Shown: piece by piece, positions 17,749 through 24,737 of the stretch
Layout of the letters: each line of letters begins with the position of its first letter
Numbering within the stretch: the first letter of the stretch is position 1
Source: Boseongicola sp.
GTDB lineage: Bacteria > Pseudomonadota > Alphaproteobacteria > Rhodobacterales > Rhodobacteraceae
DNA length: 64,000 nt
Direction of reading: 5' to 3'
NCBI GenBank assembly: GCA_014075275.1
Contig: CP046179.1
Span: forward strand, 1,621,932 to 1,685,931
Position numbers and translations under genes: made by a program
Notes under the pieces: generated by a model
The model's database searches: none
What the model saw: only the letters and a program-made list of their open reading frames with translations
What the model was told of the DNA's origin: nothing

Positions 17749-17999
17749 GACGGTATCTCCGGTCTGTCGCCACAAACTCGGCGCAGTATATATCGCAGGG
17801 GATGGCGGAACATCGACACGAATGCGAAGATCCCAAGGGCCATTATCCAAACCCCGTGTTCCCAGGCCATCCAACCCAACAACACCGGCGCGGCCAGCAA
17901 AAGCACGAAACCGGGCGCAAACTGACGGCGCATCGGAAACGCAGCAACCACGGTCGCGCAGAACACCCAGACGCACCCGGCTATCAGCGATAAGCTCAT
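17745..17999 (-). CDS. DUF2484 family small membrane protein (first of tandem pair)
   Basis: 84 aa starting MSLSLIAGCVWVFCATVVAAFP with three membrane segments and a C-terminal PLRYILRRVCG. It is a paralogue of the following gene. ATG at 17999 has AGGAGATT upstream. Likely in one transcript with murB, ddl and ftsQA; a role in envelope or division is suggested only by position. Confidence 0.75.
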   Translation of the reverse strand: MSLSLIAGCVWVFCATVVAAFPMRRQFAPGFVLLLAAPVLLGWMAWEHGVWIMALGIFAFVSMFRHPLRYILRRVCGDRPEIPS

Positions 18000-18056
18000 G
18001 AACAATCTCCTGAAGCTACCGAATAGCGTCGAAATGCGGCAAGCCTGAGGCAAAGG

Positions 18057-19142
18057 TTAAAACAGCGATAGCTGATCCCCGACTTTTGGAGGAACCTGAA
18101 ACAGATCCGTGCGCAGCTTTGACGTACTGCCATCAAGTCTCAGGCGACTCCTTTGTTTCTCGAATCGGTCACGTATCAACTCCGCATACACACCTTGCCC
18201 AGTCATCCGTTGACCGAATGCGGCATCGTTGACTTTGCCACCTCTAACTTCTCGCACTAATTTAAGGACTCGCTCCGCTCGCAGCGGAAAATTTGCGTAC
18301 AACCACTCTTCAAATAGTGGAGCCACTTCCAGAGGTAGGCGCAACATGATCCAGCTTGCTGCTTTGGCCCCGGCTTCTGCCGCCAATGTGAGAATACTCT
18401 CCAACTCATGATCAGTAAGTCCAGGCACAACGGGAGCTACCATGACACGAACTGGGCACCCGGCGTCGGTCAACGCCCTGATAGTCTGTAATCTCCTCGT
18501 TGGGGATGGCACACGAGGTTCCATCGCTCGTGACACCTTAGCATCCATAGAAGTTACTGAAATCCCGACACTTGCCAGTCCGGACCGACCCATTTCTCCA
18601 AGAATATCCAAATCACGTTCGATCAACGTGCCCTTGGTAACCACTGTGACCGGATGATTGTGCGCATGCAAAACCTCGAGAATCCCGCGCATAATCGAAT
18701 ACCGACGCTCAATAGGCTGATAGGGATCAGTGTTTGTACCTAATGCTATTGGCCGCGGCACATAGCGTTTTGACGCCAATTCTTTCTGCAGTATTTTCGG
18801 GGCTTCGGGCCGCGCTATTAGTTTCGTCTCGAAATCCAGTCCAGGCGACAGACCTAGATATGCATGCGTCGGTCGGGCGAAGCAGTAAATACATCCATGT
18901 TCGCATCCGCGATATGGATTAATTGAGCGATCAAACGACAAATCCGGCGACGTATTTTTTGTAATGACTGAACGAGGTAACTCCATTGATACTTCGGTAC
19001 GAGCTGGCGCCAGCACCTCTTCAAGGTCCCAGCCGTCGTCAAATGCCTCATAGTCCAATACCTCGAACCGCCCCGATCTGTTTGAGCGAGAGGCTCGACC
19101 ACGCGCGTTAGGAAGTTTCAAATGCGTATTGTTTTTGGTCAC
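18057..19142 (-). CDS. PA0069/Rv2578c-type radical SAM protein with clamp-binding C-terminus
   Basis: A 361-aa radical SAM enzyme related to SplB-like proteins. The [4Fe-4S] motif is CEHGCIYC (C80, C84, C87; CxxxCxxC) in a context typical of this family (NPYRGCEHGCIYCFARPTH). Conserved YQPIERRYSIMRGILEVL and TKGTLIERDLDIL follow. The last five residues are QLSLF, an exact match to the bacterial sliding-clamp binding pentapeptide (QL[SD]LF), preceded by a long C-terminal tail. Reading starts at a GTG (19142) with a weak Shine-Dalgarno, so the start is uncertain. A GTTC-N7-GTTC box lies 12 bp upstream. Together these suggest a DNA-damage-induced repair enzyme; substrate unknown. It stands 57 bp upstream of the DUF2484-murB block. 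Confidence 0.88.
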   Translation of the reverse strand: MTKNNTHLKLPNARGRASRSNRSGRFEVLDYEAFDDGWDLEEVLAPARTEVSMELPRSVITKNTSPDLSFDRSINPYRGCEHGCIYCFARPTHAYLGLSPGLDFETKLIARPEAPKILQKELASKRYVPRPIALGTNTDPYQPIERRYSIMRGILEVLHAHNHPVTVVTKGTLIERDLDILGEMGRSGLASVGISVTSMDAKVSRAMEPRVPSPTRRLQTIRALTDAGCPVRVMVAPVVPGLTDHELESILTLAAEAGAKAASWIMLRLPLEVAPLFEEWLYANFPLRAERVLKLVREVRGGKVNDAAFGQRMTGQGVYAELIRDRFEKQRSRLRLDGSTSKLRTDLFQVPPKVGDQLSLF

Positions 19143-19153
19143 GCACCATTTTG

Positions 19154-19168
19154 GAACAAAAATAGAAC
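19154..19168 (-). promoter_or_regulatory. Candidate LexA (SOS) box
   Basis: GAACAAAAATAGAAC on the plus strand, which reads GTTC-N7-GTTC on the minus strand. This is the exact LexA box form known in Rhodobacter and other alphaproteobacteria. It lies 12 bp upstream of the radical SAM start. About two exact matches are expected by chance in 64 kb, so its value comes from the promoter position and the repair-like product. Confidence 0.6.
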
Positions 19169-19340
19169 AAAATCCAGAATTAATCTACCTAAAGGCACCA
19201 AGATGTCTGAACAGGAGGCAGTTGTATGGTCAAAGTCGGCATTGACACACTGTCTGTCGCATTTCGGACAGTCGCTAAACCCATTGTCACGCAATAGAGA
19301 ATTCAATATTCGGGTGAAAAGCGCTGGAGTTTAAAACCAA

Positions 19341-20042
19341 ATGGCCGAAGAAGAAGACATCATCCTCAGCGAACTCGAAGACGACGATCTCGTACTTCAA
19401 ATGCACGATGACCTCTACGACGGGTTAAGAGAAGAGATCGAGGAAGGTGTCGATATTCTTCTTGGACGTGGCTGGGAGCCTTACCGCGTCCTCACTGAAG
19501 CTCTGGTCGGCGGCATGACAATCGTCGGCAAAGACTTTCGGGATGGCATTCTGTTTGTGCCTGAAGTGCTTTTGGCAGCCAACGCTATGAAGGGCGGAAT
19601 GGCGATTTTGAAACCGCTTCTTGCGGAAACAGGTGCTCCTCGCATGGGCAAAATGGTTATCGGAACCGTCAAAGGCGATATCCACGACATTGGCAAAAAC
19701 CTCGTCAGCATGATGATGGAGGGCGCTGGTTTTGAAGTTGTTGATTTGGGTATCAACAATGCTGTTGAGGCTTATCTTGAAGCATTGGACTCTGAAGAAC
19801 CTGACATTCTCGGAATGTCAGCACTTTTGACAACGACGATGCCCTATATGAAAGTCGTAATTGACACTATGATCGCTCAGGGCATCCGTGACGACTATGT
19901 CATTCTCGTAGGCGGCGCACCGTTAAACGAAGAGTTCGGCAAAGCTATCGGCGCAGATGCCTATTGTCGTGATGCAGCCGTTGCTGTGGATACGGCCAAG
20001 GAATTCATGTCCCGCAAACATAATCAGCTTGCAGCGGGATAA
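19341..20042 (+). CDS. Corrinoid (B12-binding) methyltransferase protein, MtbC/MetH-like
   Basis: 233 aa with an N-terminal helical cap domain (about 20-95) and a Rossmann-like B12-binding domain. The cobalamin signature DIHDIGKN gives D113, H115 (lower Co ligand) and G118, followed by GMSALLTTTMPYM and VGGAPLN. Such proteins carry a methyl group between methyltransferases. In roseobacters they supply the cobalamin part of a split methionine synthase, working with the homocysteine methyltransferase (here 6634-7644) and a pterin-binding enzyme (not in this window). DUF1638 follows 76 bp downstream. Confidence 0.9.
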   Translation: MAEEEDIILSELEDDDLVLQMHDDLYDGLREEIEEGVDILLGRGWEPYRVLTEALVGGMTIVGKDFRDGILFVPEVLLAANAMKGGMAILKPLLAETGAPRMGKMVIGTVKGDIHDIGKNLVSMMMEGAGFEVVDLGINNAVEAYLEALDSEEPDILGMSALLTTTMPYMKVVIDTMIAQGIRDDYVILVGGAPLNEEFGKAIGADAYCRDAAVAVDTAKEFMSRKHNQLAAG

Positions 20043-20118
20043 GTCAGAGCCGCGACCTTAAGACGGCAATCGACTGACAGGTTCGGCAGCGAGCCCAGAT
20101 GCGGAGGCAGTGCAAGTC

Positions 20119-20790
20119 ATGGACTCTTTCCAGACACCGCCGGATGATCGAATTTTGACTCAGGACGGCCTTGCACCGAAAGGCGCGGGCCGCATTCTGA
20201 TACTTGCCTGTGGTGCCCTTGCCCGAGAGATTATTGCTGTTTTGCGCGCCAACAATCTTACACATATCGATCTGCAGTGCCTCCCTGCAATTTATCACAA
20301 TCACCCTGAAAAAATTGTCCCAGCAATCGAAAAGACTGTCGCCGAAGTCTCGGAAAACTACGAAACGATCTTTGTTGCTTATGCAGATTGTGGAACCGGC
20401 GGCCAACTTCAGGCCGCGGCTGAGCGCTTGGGCGTTCACATGATGGCCGGCCCGCACTGTTACGCGTTTTTTGAGGACACAGAGGAATTTGTGAAACGTT
20501 CAGAGGACGAATTCACCTCGTTCTATCTGACCGACTTTCTTGTTCGGCAATTTGATGCGTTTGTCTGGCGGCCCCTTGGACTGGATCGGCACCCCGAGTT
20601 AAGAGACATGTATTTTGGACATTATGAAAAGCTGATCTATCAAGCCCAAATTGACGATCCCAAATTGACAGAGGCGGCAAAGGAACAAGCTGACCGACTT
20701 GGGCTTGAATTCGAGCGTCGTTTCACTGGTTATGGGGATCTGGGCAAGCGGATCATCGAACTCGGCGACATTTCTGACGCCAATCCATAA
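20119..20790 (+). CDS. DUF1638 domain protein beside corrinoid gene
   Basis: About 223 aa, soluble. Conserved-looking Cys/His sites occur in ILACGALAREI, VAYADCGTGGQL and AGPHCYAFFED, which could bind a metal or cofactor. The family has no established function that I know; it recurs beside corrinoid and methyltransferase genes. ATG at 20119 or GTG at 20110 could start it: GGAGG lies 11 and 2 bases upstream respectively, so the ATG is preferred. Probably cotranscribed with the corrinoid gene; a role in cobalamin protein maturation or methyl transfer is inference. Confidence 0.8.
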   Translation: MDSFQTPPDDRILTQDGLAPKGAGRILILACGALAREIIAVLRANNLTHIDLQCLPAIYHNHPEKIVPAIEKTVAEVSENYETIFVAYADCGTGGQLQAAAERLGVHMMAGPHCYAFFEDTEEFVKRSEDEFTSFYLTDFLVRQFDAFVWRPLGLDRHPELRDMYFGHYEKLIYQAQIDDPKLTEAAKEQADRLGLEFERRFTGYGDLGKRIIELGDISDANP

Positions 20791-20840
20791 ATTCTTAACC
20801 AAATTCCCAAAAATTCGACTGAAGGTAATAAAACTTTCAG

Positions 20841-20855
20841 GAACGAATATTGAAC
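20841..20855. promoter_or_regulatory. Possible GAAC-N7-GAAC box at start of small membrane-protein gene
   Basis: GAACGAATATTGAAC matches the alphaproteobacterial LexA box and overlaps the TTG start of the next gene. A match of this kind is expected about twice by chance in the window, and the gene itself is uncertain, so this is weak. Confidence 0.25.
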
Positions 20856-21203
20856 TGCTTTCCTTTTGTCGTTTGCATGCTCTTACTTTCTTCAACGTTC
20901 CAAGCGATTGGTGCTTCGAACCATTCGATTTTGGATACAGCTGACTATGTTGAGGGGTCGGCGGATCAAGCAACCTCAAAAGCAATGTTTTCAAGTTTAC
21001 ATGATCTGTTAATGGCACCAATTCTGAGTTTTGCCTCACCACAAGAACAGCCGAGTGCACTTCAAATCACGTTGCAGTTGGGGCTTTTGCATGTCGTTAT
21101 GGCTTGTACTCTTCGATACATTCTCGCAAAGAAATCGGCACTTGCAGAACTTACTAGGCCGCGTTGGCTTTGGCGGCTAAGTCCGCGACGCGCTCAATCA
21201 TAG
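20850..21203 (+). CDS. Hypothetical small membrane/secreted protein, 117 aa
   Basis: I do not recognise it. TTG start at 20850 has AGGAA seven bases upstream. The product has an N-terminal hydrophobic signal-like segment (FPFVVCMLLLSSTFQAIGA), a polar middle part, and a C-terminal hydrophobic helix (LQLGLLHVVMACTLRYILA) followed by a basic end. It overlaps the 3' end of sufE on the opposite strand by 50 bp, so the C-terminus may be chance sequence. Codon choice looks ordinary. Moderate to low confidence that it is a gene. Confidence 0.4.
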   Translation: MNCFPFVVCMLLLSSTFQAIGASNHSILDTADYVEGSADQATSKAMFSSLHDLLMAPILSFASPQEQPSALQITLQLGLLHVVMACTLRYILAKKSALAELTRPRWLWRLSPRRAQS

Positions 21204-21582
21204 CGCGCAAACCGTTCGATCTTTGTGCCGATAGGTGATCATCAAGACCCAATCGTCTTAGTTCCTCAGCCGCGTTCACGGAAATTACTTCTCGAATCGT
21301 CAAACCATTGTAGAGATTTGCAAGAATAGCGATTAGCCCACGAACAATCATTGCGTCGCTGTCACCGCGAAACTGGAATATCGCATCAGGTCCGGTGCCT
21401 TGGATTTCTGGTAAAATCCAAACTTGACTTGCGCACCCATTTACTTTTGTTGCCGGAACTCTGAACGCATCCTCTAAATCTGGCATTGCGCGCCCAAGAT
21501 CGATTACGTGCCGGTATCGATCTTCCCAATCATCCAGAAACTCAAAAGTTTCAACAATGTCTTCAAATTGTTCGGTTGCCAT
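21154..21582 (-). CDS. sufE: Cysteine desulfuration protein SufE
   Basis: A 142-aa SufE. The acceptor Cys is C50 in KVNGCASQVWI, the hallmark of the family. FEFLDDWEDRYRHVIDLGR and NLYNGLTIREVISV are also typical. SufE takes persulfide sulfur from the cysteine desulfurase SufS for Fe-S cluster assembly. It stands alone here, divergent from a lipoprotein gene and away from a suf operon, as often seen in alphaproteobacteria. Confidence 0.95.
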   Translation of the reverse strand: MATEQFEDIVETFEFLDDWEDRYRHVIDLGRAMPDLEDAFRVPATKVNGCASQVWILPEIQGTGPDAIFQFRGDSDAMIVRGLIAILANLYNGLTIREVISVNAAEELRRLGLDDHLSAQRSNGLRAMIERVADLAAKANAA

Positions 21583-21706
21583 AGCCTGTCACCTTTTGCC
21601 CCCCACTACATTTTGTCGGCCATGTCGTCTAGACAACGTAACCTTTTCCTTGACGATCCTTTGGTTTAGCAAGGCCTCAAGACCAACAAGGTGTACTGGA
21701 AGCAAG

Positions 21707-22171
21707 ATGTTGCGGCATATTGGTGTATTACTATTAGCAACATTGTTTTTGTCCAATTGCGGTGGTGACAGCGGATTGAACCCTTTCTCGTGGTTTCAAA
21801 GTAGTCCCGACGTTGAAACGGTCGAAAACGTAGACATCGACAACAACCAAGATCCGCGTCCCTTGGTAAATACAGTCGCCAATGTATCGGTGGATGAAGT
21901 GCCAGGTGGGATTATTGTTCGGGCCACTGGACTTCCAGATGTTCAAGGATGGTATGCAACTGAGCTGGTAGCCGCAAATGACGGGTTACCTTTAGACGGT
22001 GTGTTGACTTTCACGTTCCGCGGCGTGCCTCCGGAATTTTCCACACGCGTTTCAACTCAGCAATCTCGCGAACTAGTCGTTGCAAAGTATTTGTCCGATA
22101 TCGCATTGCTTGGGGTGCGTGAAATTCGCATCATGGGTGTGTCTGAAGTCAGCGCCTATGGGTCCAATTAG
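21707..22171 (+). pseudogene. Lipoprotein gene whose last codons are replaced by IS copy 2
   Basis: ATG at 21707; signal peptide and lipobox LFLSNC, then CGGDSGLNPFSWFQSS and a domain ending REIRIMG. I do not recognise the family; similar small lipoproteins occur in roseobacters. IS copy 2 enters after codon GGT, so the present protein ends with IS-encoded [10 protein letters not shown]. Joining the flanks at the CATGGGTG duplication restores an ending GATNVRSIRR with TAA at 23686-23688, overlapping the next gene's ATG. The insertion therefore changes only about the last 10 residues, and the protein may still work. Its coupling to the downstream gene is lost. Confidence 0.75.
22132..22139 (+). 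repeat. Target-site duplication of IS copy 2, left half
   Basis: CATGGGTG directly before the IS left end; the identical 8 bp follow the right end at 23652-23659. Confidence 0.85.
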
Positions 22172-22225
22172 GTTAATTTGATAAGAGAGTTTTGTTGGCT
22201 CATCGTAACCACTGAGGAGTGGGAC

Positions 22226-22600
22226 ATGAGACAGACAACTGGAACTCGCAGGAGCCCCGGCGAGAAGATCGTCAAAGAGATCAAGCGCGCGACGCGCAAA
22301 CAGTATTCGTCAGAAGAGAAGATCCGGATCGTGCTGGATGGCTTGCGTGGCGAAGACAGCATTGCTGAGTTGTGCCGTCGTGAGGGAATATCTCAAGGTA
22401 TCTACTACAAATGGTCCAAGGACTTCATGGAAGCTGGCAAACGGCGGCTTGCTGGAGATACGGCGCGTGCGGCTACGACCGACGAAGTCAAGGACCTGCG
22501 CCGCGAAGCCCGAGACCTGAAGGAGGTCGTTGCCGAGCAAACACTGGAACTGCGTCTTCTCAAAAAAAGCATGACCGGCGGTGGGGGCGACCAAGAATGA
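22226..22600 (+). CDS. IS3-family transposase OrfA (copy 2)
   Basis: 124 aa, identical as read to OrfA of copy 1: HTH in GISQGIYYKW and a C-terminal coiled region. The A7G slippery site at 22562-22569 precedes the stop, and the stop overlaps the orfB ATG. Confidence 0.93.
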   Translation: MRQTTGTRRSPGEKIVKEIKRATRKQYSSEEKIRIVLDGLRGEDSIAELCRREGISQGIYYKWSKDFMEAGKRRLAGDTARAATTDEVKDLRREARDLKEVVAEQTLELRLLKKSMTGGGGDQE

Positions 22601-23577
22601 GGTATGCTGCATCTGAGAAGTTGGAGATCATCCGGCTTGTTGAGGGGTCGCATTTGTCTGCTCGTCGAACATTGGCAAAGCTGGGCATCCCCCGCACCAC
22701 ATTTTACCGTTGGTATGATCGGTATCGGCAGCGCGGCGACGCTGGCCTTGTGGATCAAGCGCCTAAGCCCAGACATGTCTGGAACCGCATCCCCGACGAA
22801 GTCCGGCGCAAGGTCGTCAAGCTGGCGCTGCAGGAGACGGAGCTGTCGCCGCGCGAACTGGCAGTGACGTTCACGGATCGGGAGCGCTACTTCGTCTCGG
22901 AATCTTCAGTCTATCGGGCCCTGAAGGCCCACGATCTGATCACCAGCCCGGCCTTTATCGTGCTCAAGGCGGCAAACGAGTTCAAAGACAAGACCACTGC
23001 GATCAACCAGCTTTGGCAAACCGACTTCACCTATCTCAAAGTGCTTGGCTGGGGCTGGTTCTATCTCAGCACAATCCTGGACGACTACAGCCGCTACATC
23101 ATCTCGTGGAAACTCTGCACGAACATGCGGGCAGAGGACGTGACGGACACCCTGGATTTGGCGCTACAAGCATCAGGGTGCGATCAGGTTCACGTCATCC
23201 ACAAACCCCGCCTCCTCAGCGACAACGGGTCCAGTTACGTCTCTGGCGATCTGGCTGAATGGCTGCAGGACAAAGGCATGAAGCATTCTCGGGGCGCACC
23301 ATATCATCCCCAGACACAGGGCAAGATCGAGAGGTGGCATCAAACCCTGAAGAACCGCATCCTATTGGAGAACTACTTCCTTCCGGGAGACCTCGAAACC
23401 CAGATCGAAGCCTTCGTCGATCACTACAATCACAAGCGCTACCACGAGAGCCTGAACAACGTCACACCCGCCGACGTCTACTTCGGGCGTGACAAAGCCA
23501 TTCTAAGACAACGGGAAAGGATCAAACGAAAGACGCTCGAAGCGCGGCGCTTGCATCACAGACAGCGCGCCGCATAA
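22597..23577 (+). CDS. IS3-family transposase OrfB (copy 2, triad intact)
   Basis: 326 aa with D143, D209 and E245 all present (QTDF, LLSDNG, GKIERW). The C-terminal segment reads NHKRYHESLN...RRLHHRQRAA, as in copy 3 and unlike copy 1. Intact sequence plus the clean target duplication indicate recent mobility. Confidence 0.93.
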   Translation: MRYAASEKLEIIRLVEGSHLSARRTLAKLGIPRTTFYRWYDRYRQRGDAGLVDQAPKPRHVWNRIPDEVRRKVVKLALQETELSPRELAVTFTDRERYFVSESSVYRALKAHDLITSPAFIVLKAANEFKDKTTAINQLWQTDFTYLKVLGWGWFYLSTILDDYSRYIISWKLCTNMRAEDVTDTLDLALQASGCDQVHVIHKPRLLSDNGSSYVSGDLAEWLQDKGMKHSRGAPYHPQTQGKIERWHQTLKNRILLENYFLPGDLETQIEAFVDHYNHKRYHESLNNVTPADVYFGRDKAILRQRERIKRKTLEARRLHHRQRAA

Positions 23578-23651
23578 TAACATCAACCAGACGAGCCAAA
23601 CTCTTTACTTGTTTAAGCAACTCTTGGTTCCCAAAACCCTGACGACGGACA

Positions 23652-23659
23652 CATGGGTG
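23652..23659 (+). repeat. Target-site duplication of IS copy 2, right half
   Basis: CATGGGTG directly after the IS right end, matching 22132-22139. The bases after it restore the end of the interrupted lipoprotein gene. Confidence 0.85.
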
Positions 23660-23687
23660 CAACCAATGTCCGCTCAATTCGACGATA

Positions 23688-24737
23688 ATGGCTACAGTGT
23701 CGTTCAATAAGGTGGGCCGACAAACACTTGCAGTATTCATTGGATTGATTGGTGCCATCGTCGGAACGCTGGTTGGTTTGCCGCTTCCGTGGATGCTTGG
23801 TTCCATGATTTTGGTAACCCTAGCTTCGCTGGCTTCGGCCCCATTGCTGCCGCCTGTCACGCTTCGTAGTCTGCTTCTCCCGATTCTCGGCATAATGTTG
23901 GGCGCAGGATTTCACGCCGATACGTTCGAGAAGATCGCACAATGGACGACCACTCTTTTGATTATGCCATTCTTCGTCATGGCAGCATTTTCTGGTGCAT
24001 TCGTTTTCTATCGCAATCTGGGTAAATTTGATCTGGTGACGGCGTATTTCTCGTCTGCTCCCGGGGGACTAAACGACATGATGATCCTAGGCGGTGCAGC
24101 CGGAGGGGATGAGCGGCGCATCGCATTGGCCCATGCCAGTAGAATCTTGATTGTTGTCTGCCTAATCAGCCTTTTCTTTGGAGCAATACTTGACGTAAGT
24201 ACCGACGCTACCCAGCGTAATTACATTACGTTTTCATCGGTGCCAATGATGGATCTGAGCATATTAATGGCGTGCGCAGTCGTGGGCTCCTTGGCTGGCC
24301 CCTACCTAGGGCTTCCAGCACCGCAACTTCTGGGGCCTATGATACTCTCAGCCATCGTTCACCTCACCGGAATAACTGATGCTCCGCCACCAACAATGGC
24401 TGTTAATGCCGCACAACTCGTCATGGGCACAGTAGTCGGCACACGCTTCTTGGGCGTGCCGATAATCATTGTTGCACGCGAAATTAGATTGGCAGTAGGA
24501 GCAACATGCTCCATGTTGCTGGCCACGATAATCGCATCGGTTTGTGTGACCTGGCTGACGGACATTGATATTTTTGAAACGCTTCTGGCTTTTTCGCCGG
24601 GCGGATTGCCTGAAATGAGTTTGTTGTCACTTGCGATTGGGGCCGACGTTGCCTTCGTCGTGACAATTCACATATTTCGGATCATTCTGGTCATTGTCGC
24701 CGCGCCCCTGGCATTTAGACTCTTGTCCAAAAGCTAA
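23688..24737 (+). CDS. AbrB-family (AimA-like) membrane protein
   Basis: 349 aa, about ten hydrophobic segments in two similar halves, with repeated motifs LGLPLPWMLGSMI / LGLPAPQLLGPMI and SSAPGGLNDMMILG / FSPGGLPEMSLLS. This duplicated 'PGG..EM' layout is typical of the AbrB (DUF, formerly 'ammonia monooxygenase') membrane family; substrates are not established. Its ATG overlaps the original TAA of the upstream lipoprotein gene (TAATG), so the pair was translationally coupled before IS copy 2 entered. Its stop overlaps the rnd stop on the other strand. Confidence 0.85.
   Translation: MATVSFNKVGRQTLAVFIGLIGAIVGTLVGLPLPWMLGSMILVTLASLASAPLLPPVTLRSLLLPILGIMLGAGFHADTFEKIAQWTTTLLIMPFFVMAAFSGAFVFYRNLGKFDLVTAYFSSAPGGLNDMMILGGAAGGDERRIALAHASRILIVVCLISLFFGAILDVSTDATQRNYITFSSVPMMDLSILMACAVVGSLAGPYLGLPAPQLLGPMILSAIVHLTGITDAPPPTMAVNAAQLVMGTVVGTRFLGVPIIIVAREIRLAVGATCSMLLATIIASVCVTWLTDIDIFETLLAFSPGGLPEMSLLSLAIGADVAFVVTIHIFRIILVIVAAPLAFRLLSKS

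Larger units (their letters stand above)
22140..23651 (+). mobile_element. IS3-family insertion sequence, copy 2 (intact, with target duplication)
   Basis: 1,512 bp, same termini as copy 1 (TGTCTGAAGTC... and ...GACGACGGACA). It is flanked by CATGGGTG on both sides, so it is a simple transposition event. Eight bases is longer than the 3-5 bp usual for IS3-family elements. Catalytic residues of OrfB are intact, so this is the best candidate for an active copy. It separates a lipoprotein gene from the AbrB-type gene. Confidence 0.97.

Noticed and set aside
17083-17925. 280-aa plus-strand frame over murB and DUF2484
   Set aside because: Antisense shadow; the minus-strand genes have clear family motifs and coupled starts.
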